A stretch of DNA of 64,000 nucleotides from JBGPTK01 sp963797765. GTDB taxonomy: Bacteria > Acidobacteriota > Terriglobia > Acidiferrales > UBA7541. This document shows, piece after piece, positions 17,813 to 26,233 of this stretch. The notes below the pieces were generated by a model. That model was not told where the DNA came from, searched no databases, and worked only from the letters and a program-made list of their open reading frames with translations. Positions within the stretch are counted from its first letter, which is position 1. Each line of letters opens with the position of its first letter. Position numbers and translations under genes: made by a program. The stretch is taken from contig CAWCQU010000002.1 in NCBI GenBank assembly GCA_963797765.1, positions 310,001 to 374,000 of the forward strand, in the 5' to 3' direction.

Positions 17813-18661
17813 ATGTGGCATTACGGGGAATCCGTGACGCGCAGTTGGGGAAACGCGCTGAAGGTGGTGGCCGCGTTGTTGCTTTCAGCGGGGCCAGCGA
17901 TGGGAGCGCCATTGGTGAATCCATCGCGCGCGCCGGTGATCAAGATCGTTACTCAAATTCAGCGAGCCGATTATGAAGGCGACCGCGCGGCGCTGCAGCG
18001 GCTTTACGCGGAGTTGAATCCTTATATAGATGACAAAGAAATTTCCTCGCGGGTTCACTATTGGCGCGGGTTTGCGCTGTGGCGCAAGGCCCTGAACGGA
18101 TTTAACGATTCGGTTGATCCGCAGGAATTAGAGCAAGAATTGAAGCAAGCGGTGGAGGAATTCGACAAATCAGCGGCAGCGGATGCTGGATTTGTGGACG
18201 CAAAGATTGCTGCAGTCTCCTGCCTGAGCAATTTGATGTTCTTGAACCAGAAAGATCCCGCTCGCGTTCACGAATTGTTAGCGAGGGTAGTGCCATTGAC
18301 CAAGGAGGCCCAGGCAGCGGCGCCGGACAATCCCCGGCTGCTGTGGGTGGTGGGCGCAAATCGTTGGTATATTGCCCCGGAGCACGGAGGCGGCCAGGAC
18401 AAAGCGATCGAAACTTACGAGAAGGGTCTGGAATCGGCGCGCAAACAAAAGGGCGCGGCGAGCGATCCACTCGATCCATCCTGGGGAGAGCCGGAATTGC
18501 TGATGAATCTGGCTTGGTCGAACGCGCACAAAACTGTGCCAGACTTTGAAAAAGCGGAGCAATATGCGCGATCGGCGTTGGAGGAAGTGCCTTACTGGCA
18601 TTACCTGCGGGATATTTTGACCCCGCAGATTCGCGAGGCGAGAGCGAAGAAGAACAGTTAG
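17813..18661 (+). CDS. Secreted TPR-like hypothetical protein
   Basis: ATG 17813 has GGGAGGA 6 bases upstream. The 282-residue product carries a signal peptide near residues 16-32 (VVAALLLSAGPAMGAPLV) and is otherwise helical, with repeats of TPR character (YEGDRAALQRLYAEL, DKAIETYEKGLESARKQ, FEKAEQYARSALEEVPYW). It probably acts as a periplasmic protein-interaction scaffold, inferred from the fold alone. Its TAG stop overlaps, by the bases TTAG, the stop of the convergent gene on the minus strand. Confidence 0.75.
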   Translation: MWHYGESVTRSWGNALKVVAALLLSAGPAMGAPLVNPSRAPVIKIVTQIQRADYEGDRAALQRLYAELNPYIDDKEISSRVHYWRGFALWRKALNGFNDSVDPQELEQELKQAVEEFDKSAAADAGFVDAKIAAVSCLSNLMFLNQKDPARVHELLARVVPLTKEAQAAAPDNPRLLWVVGANRWYIAPEHGGGQDKAIETYEKGLESARKQKGAASDPLDPSWGEPELLMNLAWSNAHKTVPDFEKAEQYARSALEEVPYWHYLRDILTPQIREARAKKNS

Positions 18662-20001
18662 TGGCCGGTAAGTTCGTCGAAGGGGACGGGGCGGCAATCG
18701 TATCCGCGTTTTTGGCAGCCGCGGAGGACGGAGTCGGTATCCTGCGTAGAGACGTCGGCTCTTCCACCTAGCGACCGGTTCTCCAGACGGTCTTCACCTC
18801 GGATTATCAGTCCCATGTTTTCTTCGAGATTGTCGTAGGCGTGCATCTGGCGATTCTCGCCCCTGCCGATTATGTCGCGTGTTTCACTCATGCTCTCCAA
18901 GGTTTGGCGCATCTGTTCCTGGTAGACGCGGTCGTCCACTTTCCACGAACTCCAAATCCTCATCAGGTCGGCGAACTCGCTGGGGAACAAATCGGCGGGC
19001 GCTGCGACATAGGAAGTATAGAGCGTCCATCCGGCCATCACATTCGGCGCGGTGTAGACCAAGGCGAATACTTTGAACGGTTGCCCGTTTGTCGCGGTCT
19101 CCTGGAGAAGATACGCGCCCCTTCCATTGGGCATGGGAGCGGGAACGGGTTTAACTTCCAGGACGCGGCCCGGAACGTTGCGGATGTTTATTCCTTGCTG
19201 CAGGTTCATGCGAGTTGAAAAATTGACAAAGTAAGAGAAGGCCGGAACGGGCTGAAGATAGGGCCCGGCCATTCCCTGAGCGCCGGGCAGAGTGGATACG
19301 AAAAAAATCAGACCGAGTTGGATGAGCTCGTAGTGCGGGCCGGTGATGGTCATGATTCCCTGGCTGCATGACGTGATTTTCCAGCCTGCGGGAAGATCGA
19401 CTGCACCGGTGCGGTCGCCGGCGGTCTGGCGCTTCCAATCCTGTGGCGGCGAGAGGTCGAAGTTGCCGCCAATAGAGCTTTTGGGCATTTCCTGGCTGAG
19501 TTTTTGCGAGAGATTCTGGAAAGATGATTTCAGCGAATCAGGGCGATCGAGGATGAGTCCAAAGGTGGCGTCGGATTGGCCGAGAACGAGAGTGGCAACG
19601 CCGCGCACGGGCTGGCCTTGCAGATTCGCCGACAAGATCACTTGGACTACGCGATCCTGCGGATCGCCGACGGCGGCGAGGAGTTGTGGAGCATCGTCGA
19701 AGTAAATGTGCAATGCAGAAAGACAATCGCGCATGGCGCGACGCGCGGAGGACTCGCCGGCGGAGAACCTGACGTAGATCAGTCGACCGGAAGTATTTGG
19801 GTCGTTGAAGGTTTGAAAGCCGCGAGGCAGCGGCCGATCGGGGAGAGGGCCAGTCGCGAATTGTGCCGCTGTAGAAGATTTCTGTGCACTGGATGGGGAC
19901 AGGGCTGCGGCGGCTGAGGATGAGTTCGGCGCGCAAGCCAATGCGGCCGTTAGTGCGCCCATCAAGAGAAAGCGCATTATTTCTGGTGCGGTGCTGCTCA
20001 T
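18658..20001 (-). CDS. Secreted hypothetical protein, 447 aa
   Basis: ATG at 20001 has GGAGG 8 bases upstream. The N-terminus MRFLLMGALTAALACAPNSSSAAAA (from residue 9) is a signal peptide, possibly lipoprotein-like (LACA). The middle is beta-rich with patches such as LPAGWKITSCSQGIMTITGP and FSYFVNFSTRMNLQQGINIRN. The C-terminal ~100 residues are charged and polar (RDIIGRGENRQMHAYDNLEE) and end with QKRGYDCRPVPFDELTGH. I do not recognise a domain. It converges with the TPR gene and is probably monocistronic. Confidence 0.75.
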   Translation of the reverse strand: MSSTAPEIMRFLLMGALTAALACAPNSSSAAAALSPSSAQKSSTAAQFATGPLPDRPLPRGFQTFNDPNTSGRLIYVRFSAGESSARRAMRDCLSALHIYFDDAPQLLAAVGDPQDRVVQVILSANLQGQPVRGVATLVLGQSDATFGLILDRPDSLKSSFQNLSQKLSQEMPKSSIGGNFDLSPPQDWKRQTAGDRTGAVDLPAGWKITSCSQGIMTITGPHYELIQLGLIFFVSTLPGAQGMAGPYLQPVPAFSYFVNFSTRMNLQQGINIRNVPGRVLEVKPVPAPMPNGRGAYLLQETATNGQPFKVFALVYTAPNVMAGWTLYTSYVAAPADLFPSEFADLMRIWSSWKVDDRVYQEQMRQTLESMSETRDIIGRGENRQMHAYDNLEENMGLIIRGEDRLENRSLGGRADVSTQDTDSVLRGCQKRGYDCRPVPFDELTGH

Positions 20002-20229
20002 GTTTCAGGCCTCCGGTGATCCGGAAGTACCAGCAAGCTGGGATTCTACCGAATCCCGGGTTTTTTGCCATTTCATATGTTGATTGACTGAAGTGGATGG
20101 CGGCGGAAAATCGAAACGTGATTGGAGCGAGAACGAACCACTTGCGAGTACAATCCATCTGCTATTTCGCTGCTTTGGGTCAACAGCGAGCGCGAACAAT
20201 ACTAGTGCGGTAAAGCAGGGGCGAGAATA

Positions 20230-22668
20230 ATGTTTACAAACAGAGTTTGCAAGATCTGGGCGATTGTTGCTTTTGCTTTTCTTTGCGGGTGCGCGTCGAA
20301 TCGACAATCACAAAAAACAGCCGGTGGAATCGACCGCACCGTCCTGCCGATTCCCGATGCGCCATTCCAGGGAAAGATTAGAGAAACTTATAAGGAATCG
20401 GCGCCCGAAAAGCTGAAACTGATCACGCCACCTGGGGGTGCGCCGAATGTTTTACTGATTCTGCTGGATGATGCCGGTTATGGGCAGACGGGAACCTTCG
20501 GAGGTCTGATCCCGACTCCAACGCTTGACCGGTTAGCCGCCGGGGGTTTGCGATACACCCGCTTCCATGTGACCGCGCTGTGCTCTCCCACGCGGGCGGC
20601 ATTGCTTACCGGAAGGAACAGTCACTCCGTTGGGATGGGAATGATCACCAACAACAGCACGTCTTTCCCCGGCTATAACGGATGGATTCCCAAGAGCGCC
20701 GCATTTATTTCGGAAACGTTACGCCAGAATGGCTACGCCACTTCAGCCTTCGGCAAGTGGCATGTTCTGCCCGACTGGGAATCAGGTCCCACCGGACCTT
20801 TTGACCACTGGCCTACTCACCAGGGGTTTGAGTACTACTATGGTTTTATCGGCGGGCAAATGAACCAATGGACGCCGAACTTATTCGAGGGCGAAATCCC
20901 GTTGGAAATGCAAATTCCGCCGGGCCGCAAAGCGGATTTCACGCTGAATGAAGCCCTGGCCGATAAGGCGATCACCTGGATCAACACGGAAAAATCGGTC
21001 ACTCCCGCGCGTCCCTTTTTTGTTTATTTCGCTCCCGGCGCCACGCACGCGCCGTTGCAGGCCCCAAAAGCATGGATCGAAAAATTCAAAGGCAAGTTTG
21101 ATATGGGCTGGGACCAATACCGCCAGATTGTGTTCGAGCGTCAAAAGAAATTAGGAGTCATTCCGTCCGATGCAAAACTTACGCCGAGGCCGAAGGAGAT
21201 TCCGGCGTGGGATTCGTTGTCGGCAAATCAGAAAAAAGTGGCGGCGCGGCTGATGGAAGTGTTCGCGGGATTCATGGCCCAGACGGATTTTGAAATCGGG
21301 CGCGTGATCGACGCGATTCAGCAAACCGGACAACTTGATAACACGCTGATCTTCTTTATCGCCGGGGACAACGGCGCGAGCCTGGAAGGAAATGTTTACG
21401 GGCATTTCGACATGATGGAGGAGGTGAACAACCAACCGGAGGAAGCTGATTCGCTGGTGAAACGCCTGGACGATTTCGGCGGGCCGAATTCCTATCCCCA
21501 CTATCCCGCAGGCTGGGCGTGGGCGGGGAACACTCCGTTCCAGTGGGGGAAACAAATTGCTTCGTACTTCGGCGGCACGCGCGATCCGCTGGTGGTGTAC
21601 TGGCCGAAGCGAATCAAGGATCAAGGCGGAGTGCGCGAGCAATTCCACGACGTAATCGATATCGCGCCGACGATTCTGGAAGCAGCCGGACTTCCGCAGC
21701 CCCGCGAGGTGGACGGCGTGTCGCAAAAGCCGATCGATGGAGTGAGCATGCTTTATTCCTTTGACGCACCCGGCGCGGAAGAGCGCAGAAAGACCCAATA
21801 TTTTGAGATGTACGCGAACCGCGCGATTTATCACGATGGCTGGGTGGCAGCGAATTGGACGGGACGCACCCCTTGGACCCGCCGCTGGGAGGGCGGGATG
21901 GGGCAACAGCCGTGGCAGCTTTATCACATCACCAGCGATTATTCGGAAGCCGACGATCTGGCGTCGAAATATCCTTTCAAATTGAAGGAATTGCAGGACC
22001 TTTTCGTCATGGAAGGAAAAAGGTACCAGGTGTTTCCGCTCGATCCGCGGAACGCGGAGCGGGGCAATCCGAATTTGCGTCCCAGCCTGACCGAAGGCCG
22101 GAAACAATTTGTCTACTATGCAGGCGCCGGGCACCTGCTCAGCAGCCTGGCGCCGAATACATTGAACCGATCGTTTACCATCACGGCCTTCGTGAATATT
22201 CCGGCCGGAGGCGCGGAAGGAGTTCTGGTGGCGCAGGGAGGCGTGACCGCCGGTTACACATTATTCATGAAGGCGGGCAAGCCCGTTTTCACGTATCGCT
22301 ATTTCAACCGGCAACTCACTTCGATTTCCAGTCCCAAGGCGCTTGCGCCCGGACTAGCGGTGATTCGATTGGAATTCGTCTACTATGGCAGCGGCATTGG
22401 GAAAGGCGCAACCGCAACCCTCGTCGTGAACGGAAACAAGGTCGGCGCGGCGAAAATTCCAGAAACCGTCCCGGTGAGCTATTCGTTCGATGAAACGTTC
22501 GATACGGGTCAGGATACCGGCGCGCCGGTGGGTGATTACATCGCGCCATTCAAATTCACGGGCGGCATCCAGAAGATCGAAGTTGATACCGATCCACAAA
22601 ACCTGAGCGCCGTTGACAGAGAGAAGCTCAACGAACGAGCGGCAACAATCGAGGCAGTAAAACAATAA
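20230..22668 (+). CDS. Sulfatase (arylsulfatase A type), predicted lipoprotein
   Basis: The 812-residue product begins with a lipoprotein signal (WAIVAFAFLCGCASN, lipidated Cys ~21). The sulfatase core has metal-site aspartates in LLDDAGYG (~79-85) and the formylglycine motif CSPTR with Cys ~118 followed by AALLTGRN, so it should need a formylglycine-generating enzyme. FGKWHVLPDWE and IAGDNGASLEG are further family motifs. The C-terminal ~200 residues form a beta-sandwich-like region. The enzyme hydrolyses sulfate esters; GGLIPTPTLDRLAAGG and the length place it with large arylsulfatases, but the natural substrate is not evident. It stands alone between two nucleoside loci, convergent with nucleoside hydrolase 2. 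Confidence 0.9.
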   Translation: MFTNRVCKIWAIVAFAFLCGCASNRQSQKTAGGIDRTVLPIPDAPFQGKIRETYKESAPEKLKLITPPGGAPNVLLILLDDAGYGQTGTFGGLIPTPTLDRLAAGGLRYTRFHVTALCSPTRAALLTGRNSHSVGMGMITNNSTSFPGYNGWIPKSAAFISETLRQNGYATSAFGKWHVLPDWESGPTGPFDHWPTHQGFEYYYGFIGGQMNQWTPNLFEGEIPLEMQIPPGRKADFTLNEALADKAITWINTEKSVTPARPFFVYFAPGATHAPLQAPKAWIEKFKGKFDMGWDQYRQIVFERQKKLGVIPSDAKLTPRPKEIPAWDSLSANQKKVAARLMEVFAGFMAQTDFEIGRVIDAIQQTGQLDNTLIFFIAGDNGASLEGNVYGHFDMMEEVNNQPEEADSLVKRLDDFGGPNSYPHYPAGWAWAGNTPFQWGKQIASYFGGTRDPLVVYWPKRIKDQGGVREQFHDVIDIAPTILEAAGLPQPREVDGVSQKPIDGVSMLYSFDAPGAEERRKTQYFEMYANRAIYHDGWVAANWTGRTPWTRRWEGGMGQQPWQLYHITSDYSEADDLASKYPFKLKELQDLFVMEGKRYQVFPLDPRNAERGNPNLRPSLTEGRKQFVYYAGAGHLLSSLAPNTLNRSFTITAFVNIPAGGAEGVLVAQGGVTAGYTLFMKAGKPVFTYRYFNRQLTSISSPKALAPGLAVIRLEFVYYGSGIGKGATATLVVNGNKVGAAKIPETVPVSYSFDETFDTGQDTGAPVGDYIAPFKFTGGIQKIEVDTDPQNLSAVDREKLNERAATIEAVKQ

Positions 22669-22749
22669 GCGGGGCGCGACCGGCCAGGTTCTAACGATAG
22701 AGGGTTCTTGGCTCAGCCAGTCGCGCCGTCGATTGAACCTCGCGTTGAT

Positions 22750-23838
22750 TTAATGTGCAGCCGCTGGCACCGGCGAGCGCGGTGGCAGGCTCATTAGTTT
22801 TATGTACAGATCATAAAAGCGCTGCGTATCCAGATCCCACTGAACGGTCACAAGCTTCCACCAGGACGGCACCTTTACCGTTTTTTCGACAAAGATGGCC
22901 TGGCCGTATCCCGCTCCGTGCCCAATATCGATATTCACGTAGAGCTCGTCCTGCTTGGTGATGATCGTGGGATCGAGGAATGCCGCCACGGCGATTTCGT
23001 CCCACATGTAGCTGGGCCGTGCGTATTGCGCGATGTATTTGGCCAGCGGCGTATCGGCCTTGGCGACGGCGTTTTTCACATCGTCGCTCAAGCGCGTCTT
23101 CACCGAAATATCTACCGGGGTCATCACGATCTTTTTCCACGGAGCGCTCATCACGATGCGCACCGCTTCCGGGTCGAACCACCAGTTGAATTCGCGGCGG
23201 CCGTTAATGCGGTGAATTCCGCCCATGCCCACGTTGAATCCGCCGCCCATCAGAATCAGTTGCTTGGACAACGTGACGACTTCGGGATCCTGCCGGATGG
23301 CGAGCGCGATGTTCGTCAGCGGCCCGCCCGCATAAATCGTCACTTCGCCCGGATATTTGTGCACCATGCGGATGATGAAATCCACGGCGTGCTCATTCAG
23401 AGGTTTCGTTTGCGGATCGCCTTCCGGCAGCGGCGGCACAAAATCGGGATCGTGATAACGCCGTTGCAACCAGGCTCCCTTGGCGGCAAATTCGCCGAAT
23501 TGAGATTCCCACCATTCCGATTCTTCCTTGCTGTTGATCAAGGGATACAAGGCGCCGGGAACCACGGGAATGTCCGGCCGCCCTGCGATTTCAAGAGCCC
23601 GCAACGTGTGCAGCGTCTCTTCCTTTACCCACTGATCGCCGGTGACGATGGTGACGCCGAGCACATCCACGTCGGGCGATTGCGCGAACATCAGGATTGC
23701 GTTGATATCCGTGGTGAGGGGACCGCGCGCATCCTGATCGATAATCACCTTCTGATTCTGGGCTTTTGCCGCGGGGACGACGCATAGAAACGCGATAGCG
23801 ATTAGCACAAACCGAATCAAGCGCTGAGAGCTGAACAC
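22750..23838 (-). CDS. Secreted nucleoside hydrolase-like protein (paralogue 2)
   Basis: The GTG at 23838 follows GGGAGG by 6 bases and opens a signal peptide (FSSQRLIRFVLIAIAFLCVVPAAKAQ). The 362-residue protein keeps the nucleoside-hydrolase motifs YAGGPLTNIALAI, LILMGGGFNVG and REFNWWFDPEAV. As in paralogue 1 the calcium loop is D34-Q-D36-A-R-G-P-L-T-T-D44, and the usual active-site His is Trp in YMWDEIAVAAFLDP. It follows the closely related paralogue 3 by 85 bases on the minus strand, so the pair looks like a tandem duplication with retained function. A periplasmic role in releasing ribose from nucleosides is inferred. Confidence 0.87.
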   Translation of the reverse strand: MFSSQRLIRFVLIAIAFLCVVPAAKAQNQKVIIDQDARGPLTTDINAILMFAQSPDVDVLGVTIVTGDQWVKEETLHTLRALEIAGRPDIPVVPGALYPLINSKEESEWWESQFGEFAAKGAWLQRRYHDPDFVPPLPEGDPQTKPLNEHAVDFIIRMVHKYPGEVTIYAGGPLTNIALAIRQDPEVVTLSKQLILMGGGFNVGMGGIHRINGRREFNWWFDPEAVRIVMSAPWKKIVMTPVDISVKTRLSDDVKNAVAKADTPLAKYIAQYARPSYMWDEIAVAAFLDPTIITKQDELYVNIDIGHGAGYGQAIFVEKTVKVPSWWKLVTVQWDLDTQRFYDLYIKLMSLPPRSPVPAAAH

Positions 23839-23923
23839 GATGTCCTCCCAATCCTCAAAACGAATCCGATCCCGATCTGAGCCAAATCACCTGTTGCCCA
23901 AGCGCGCCGGGAAAGCAGGCGCA

Positions 23924-24994
23924 TCAATGCGGCGGAGGCGGCGCGCTCATCAGTTTTTCGTAGAGCTTGTAAAATTTATCTGTGTCGAGATCGACTTGCA
24001 CGGTCACCAATTTCCACCACGACGGAACTTTCACGGTTTTTTCGACGAAAATCGTTTGGCCGTAACCGGCGCCGTGGTCGATGTCAATGTTGACGTAGCG
24101 CTCTTCCTGGCTGGTGATAATGGTGGGATCGAGAAACGCCGCCACCGCGATTTCATCCCACATATAGCTGCCGCGGGAATATTGAGTCAAATACTTCGCG
24201 AGCGGCGTATCGGACTTGGCGATTTCCGCCTTGACGTCATCGCCCAGACGCGTCTTCACCGAAATGTCCACCGGCGTCATCACGATTTTTTTCCACGGCG
24301 AGCTCATCACGATGCGCACCGCCTCCGGATCAAACCACCAGTTGAACTCGCGGCGTCCATTGATGCGGTGAATGCCGCCCATGCCCACATTGAATCCGCC
24401 GCCCATGAAAATCAATTGCTTGGTGAGGCCGACGATTTCCGGATCTTTGCGAACGGCCAGCGCGATGTTCGTCATCGGGCCGCCGACGTAGAGCGTCACT
24501 TCACCGGGATATTTGTGGATCATGCGGATAATGAAATCCACGGCGTGCTCATCGAGCGCCTTCGTGTGCGGCTCGCCTTCGGGCATCGGCGGGACCACAT
24601 CGGGATCATGGTAGGTCCGCGCGGTCCAGGCTCCCTTGAACCCGAACGCACCGAACTGCGCCTCCCACCAGTCAGATTCTTCCTTGGAATTCAGCAGCGG
24701 ATAAACCGCGCCGGAGACCACCGGGATGTCGCTGCGGCCGGCCAGTTCCAACGCCCGCAAAGTGTGCTGCGTTTCTTCTTTTACCCACTGATCGCCCGTG
24801 ACCAGCGTCACTCCCAACACTTCAACATCGGGCGATTGCGCGAACATCAGGATGGCTTGCATATCCGTGGAAGCCGGACCGCGAGCGTCTTGATCCACAA
24901 TCACTTTCTCTTTCGGCTTCTGGGCGGAGGCGGAGGCGCCGCTGATGACCATTCCGAGGCAGAAAAACAGACCAATTCGCAAACCTCGATTCAT
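23924..24994 (-). CDS. Secreted nucleoside hydrolase-like protein (paralogue 3)
   Basis: The frame is open further upstream (to 25216), but that part overlaps the kinase gene; ATG 24994 has AGGAG 7 bases upstream and opens a signal peptide (MNRGLRIGLFFCLGMVISGA), giving 356 residues. It is very similar to paralogue 2 along its length, including IVDQDARGPASTDMQAILMF, YVGGPMTNIALAV, REFNWWFDPEAV and YMWDEIAVAAFLDP. It therefore shares the extended calcium loop and the His-to-Trp change. Order on the minus strand is TonB receptor 2, PfkB kinase, this gene, paralogue 2, consistent with one operon. Confidence 0.87.
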   Translation of the reverse strand: MNRGLRIGLFFCLGMVISGASASAQKPKEKVIVDQDARGPASTDMQAILMFAQSPDVEVLGVTLVTGDQWVKEETQHTLRALELAGRSDIPVVSGAVYPLLNSKEESDWWEAQFGAFGFKGAWTARTYHDPDVVPPMPEGEPHTKALDEHAVDFIIRMIHKYPGEVTLYVGGPMTNIALAVRKDPEIVGLTKQLIFMGGGFNVGMGGIHRINGRREFNWWFDPEAVRIVMSSPWKKIVMTPVDISVKTRLGDDVKAEIAKSDTPLAKYLTQYSRGSYMWDEIAVAAFLDPTIITSQEERYVNIDIDHGAGYGQTIFVEKTVKVPSWWKLVTVQVDLDTDKFYKLYEKLMSAPPPPH

Positions 24995-25074
24995 GATTCT
25001 TCTCCTGATTCCATCTGAAAAACTGAAAAAAGAACGAGAATTCGAACTTTGACTGGCACGGCCTCGCGGCGTAC

Positions 25075-26040
25075 CTATCGAGCCGTCGGCGACGTGCTCT
25101 TGCTCGCCATCAAGGCTTCCACTTCGGGCCGCTTGGCCATCGCGCGCGCTCCCACCTTTGTACAACACAGCGCCGCGCAGGCATTCGCGAACAGGCCAAC
25201 TCGATCGAGCGGCCATCCCTGCAACAAAGCGAAGGAAAGGCCTCCCATGAATGCGTCTCCCGCCCCGGTTGTGTCCACCACCTTCACGCAGAAAGCAGGC
25301 TCGCGCACCTGCTCCTTTTTCGTGGCAAGCAAGCAGCCTTCGCTGCCCATGGTGATGGCCACCGTCTTCGGACCCAGCGTCAATAATTTCGCGGCCATTT
25401 TTTCCGGGTCGCTTTCGCCGGAAATGGCGCGGGCCGCCGTCTTGCAGGGCTTCAGGATGTCGGTCATTTTCAAGGCGTCCGCCAGGTCGGCTTCGGTGCC
25501 GATTCCTGAGCCGAGAAAATCCTCGGGCGGAACGTCCAGGTCAAATACCACCTGCACCCCGGCGGCTTTTGCGATCCGGATGGCTTCCAGAACGGGAGCC
25601 ATGGGAAGCTGCGAGGCTTCCGTGTGGAGATGCTTGGCCTGGCGGATGTAAGGCGCGAAGCGATCGCGAATCTGGGCCGCCGTCACCTGCGCGGTGACGT
25701 TCGGAAACATGTAAATACAACGTTCGCCCTTACGGTCGACCGGAATCCACGTGAACGAAGATCGCTCGCCCGCCACTACTTCGATGGCGCTGGCGTCCAT
25801 GTCGTCATTCTTGAATGCATCCAAGATGATGCGGCCATTGTCGTCGCCGCCAATCAGCCCGAACCAGCCGGTAGGAGCGCCGAGGCGAGCCACCTGCGTC
25901 AGATTATTTGCGGTCACGCCGCCGGCGTGGATTTCCAATTTGTCCGCATTAATTTTCTCCTCGGCGCCGATGAGCTTGGGCACCAGGGCGAAGAAATCGA
26001 CTGTGCAGCTGCCGAGTCCGACCACTTCAATCTGTTTCAT
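25075..26040 (-). CDS. PfkB-family carbohydrate kinase
   Basis: ATG 26040 is preferred, with GGAGAAG just upstream; an in-frame ATG at 26085 would add 15 hydrophilic residues. The ~321-residue product has GGVTANNLTQVARLGA (PfkB signature 1 region), GLIGGDDNGRIIL and signature 2 DTTGAGDAFMGGLSFAL with the catalytic Asp. PfkB kinases phosphorylate sugars or nucleosides. It occupies the place that ribokinase holds in locus 1, so ribose or a nucleoside is a plausible substrate, but the sequence is not a classical RbsK. It lies between TonB receptor 2 and nucleoside hydrolase 3. Confidence 0.85.
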   Translation of the reverse strand: MKQIEVVGLGSCTVDFFALVPKLIGAEEKINADKLEIHAGGVTANNLTQVARLGAPTGWFGLIGGDDNGRIILDAFKNDDMDASAIEVVAGERSSFTWIPVDRKGERCIYMFPNVTAQVTAAQIRDRFAPYIRQAKHLHTEASQLPMAPVLEAIRIAKAAGVQVVFDLDVPPEDFLGSGIGTEADLADALKMTDILKPCKTAARAISGESDPEKMAAKLLTLGPKTVAITMGSEGCLLATKKEQVREPAFCVKVVDTTGAGDAFMGGLSFALLQGWPLDRVGLFANACAALCCTKVGARAMAKRPEVEALMASKSTSPTAR

Positions 26041-26182
26041 TGGCTTCTCCGCTGGAGCTGGGTGTTCGCGCTTTGATTCCGACATGAGATGCCCGAGAAA
26101 TTTTCTCGAGGCTACATGGGTGGAGCCCGGAGATTTGGTCCATCCGGAATTCGAGCCACTCTGGCGCCGGACGGGTTTGGTG

Positions 26183-26214
26183 GCGGCAGCCCTCCGGAAA
26201 AGGCGGGCTGCCGC
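26183..26214 (-). terminator. Strong hairpin after TonB receptor 2
   Basis: GCGGCAGCCC (26183-26192) pairs with GGGCTGCCGC (26205-26214) over 10 bp, with a 12-base loop. It lies about 20 bases past the receptor 2 stop and upstream of the kinase gene. No T-tract follows on the minus strand. The position matches the hairpin after receptor 1. Confidence 0.5.
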
Positions 26215-26233
26215 TCCATTCGTTTGACAGCCG

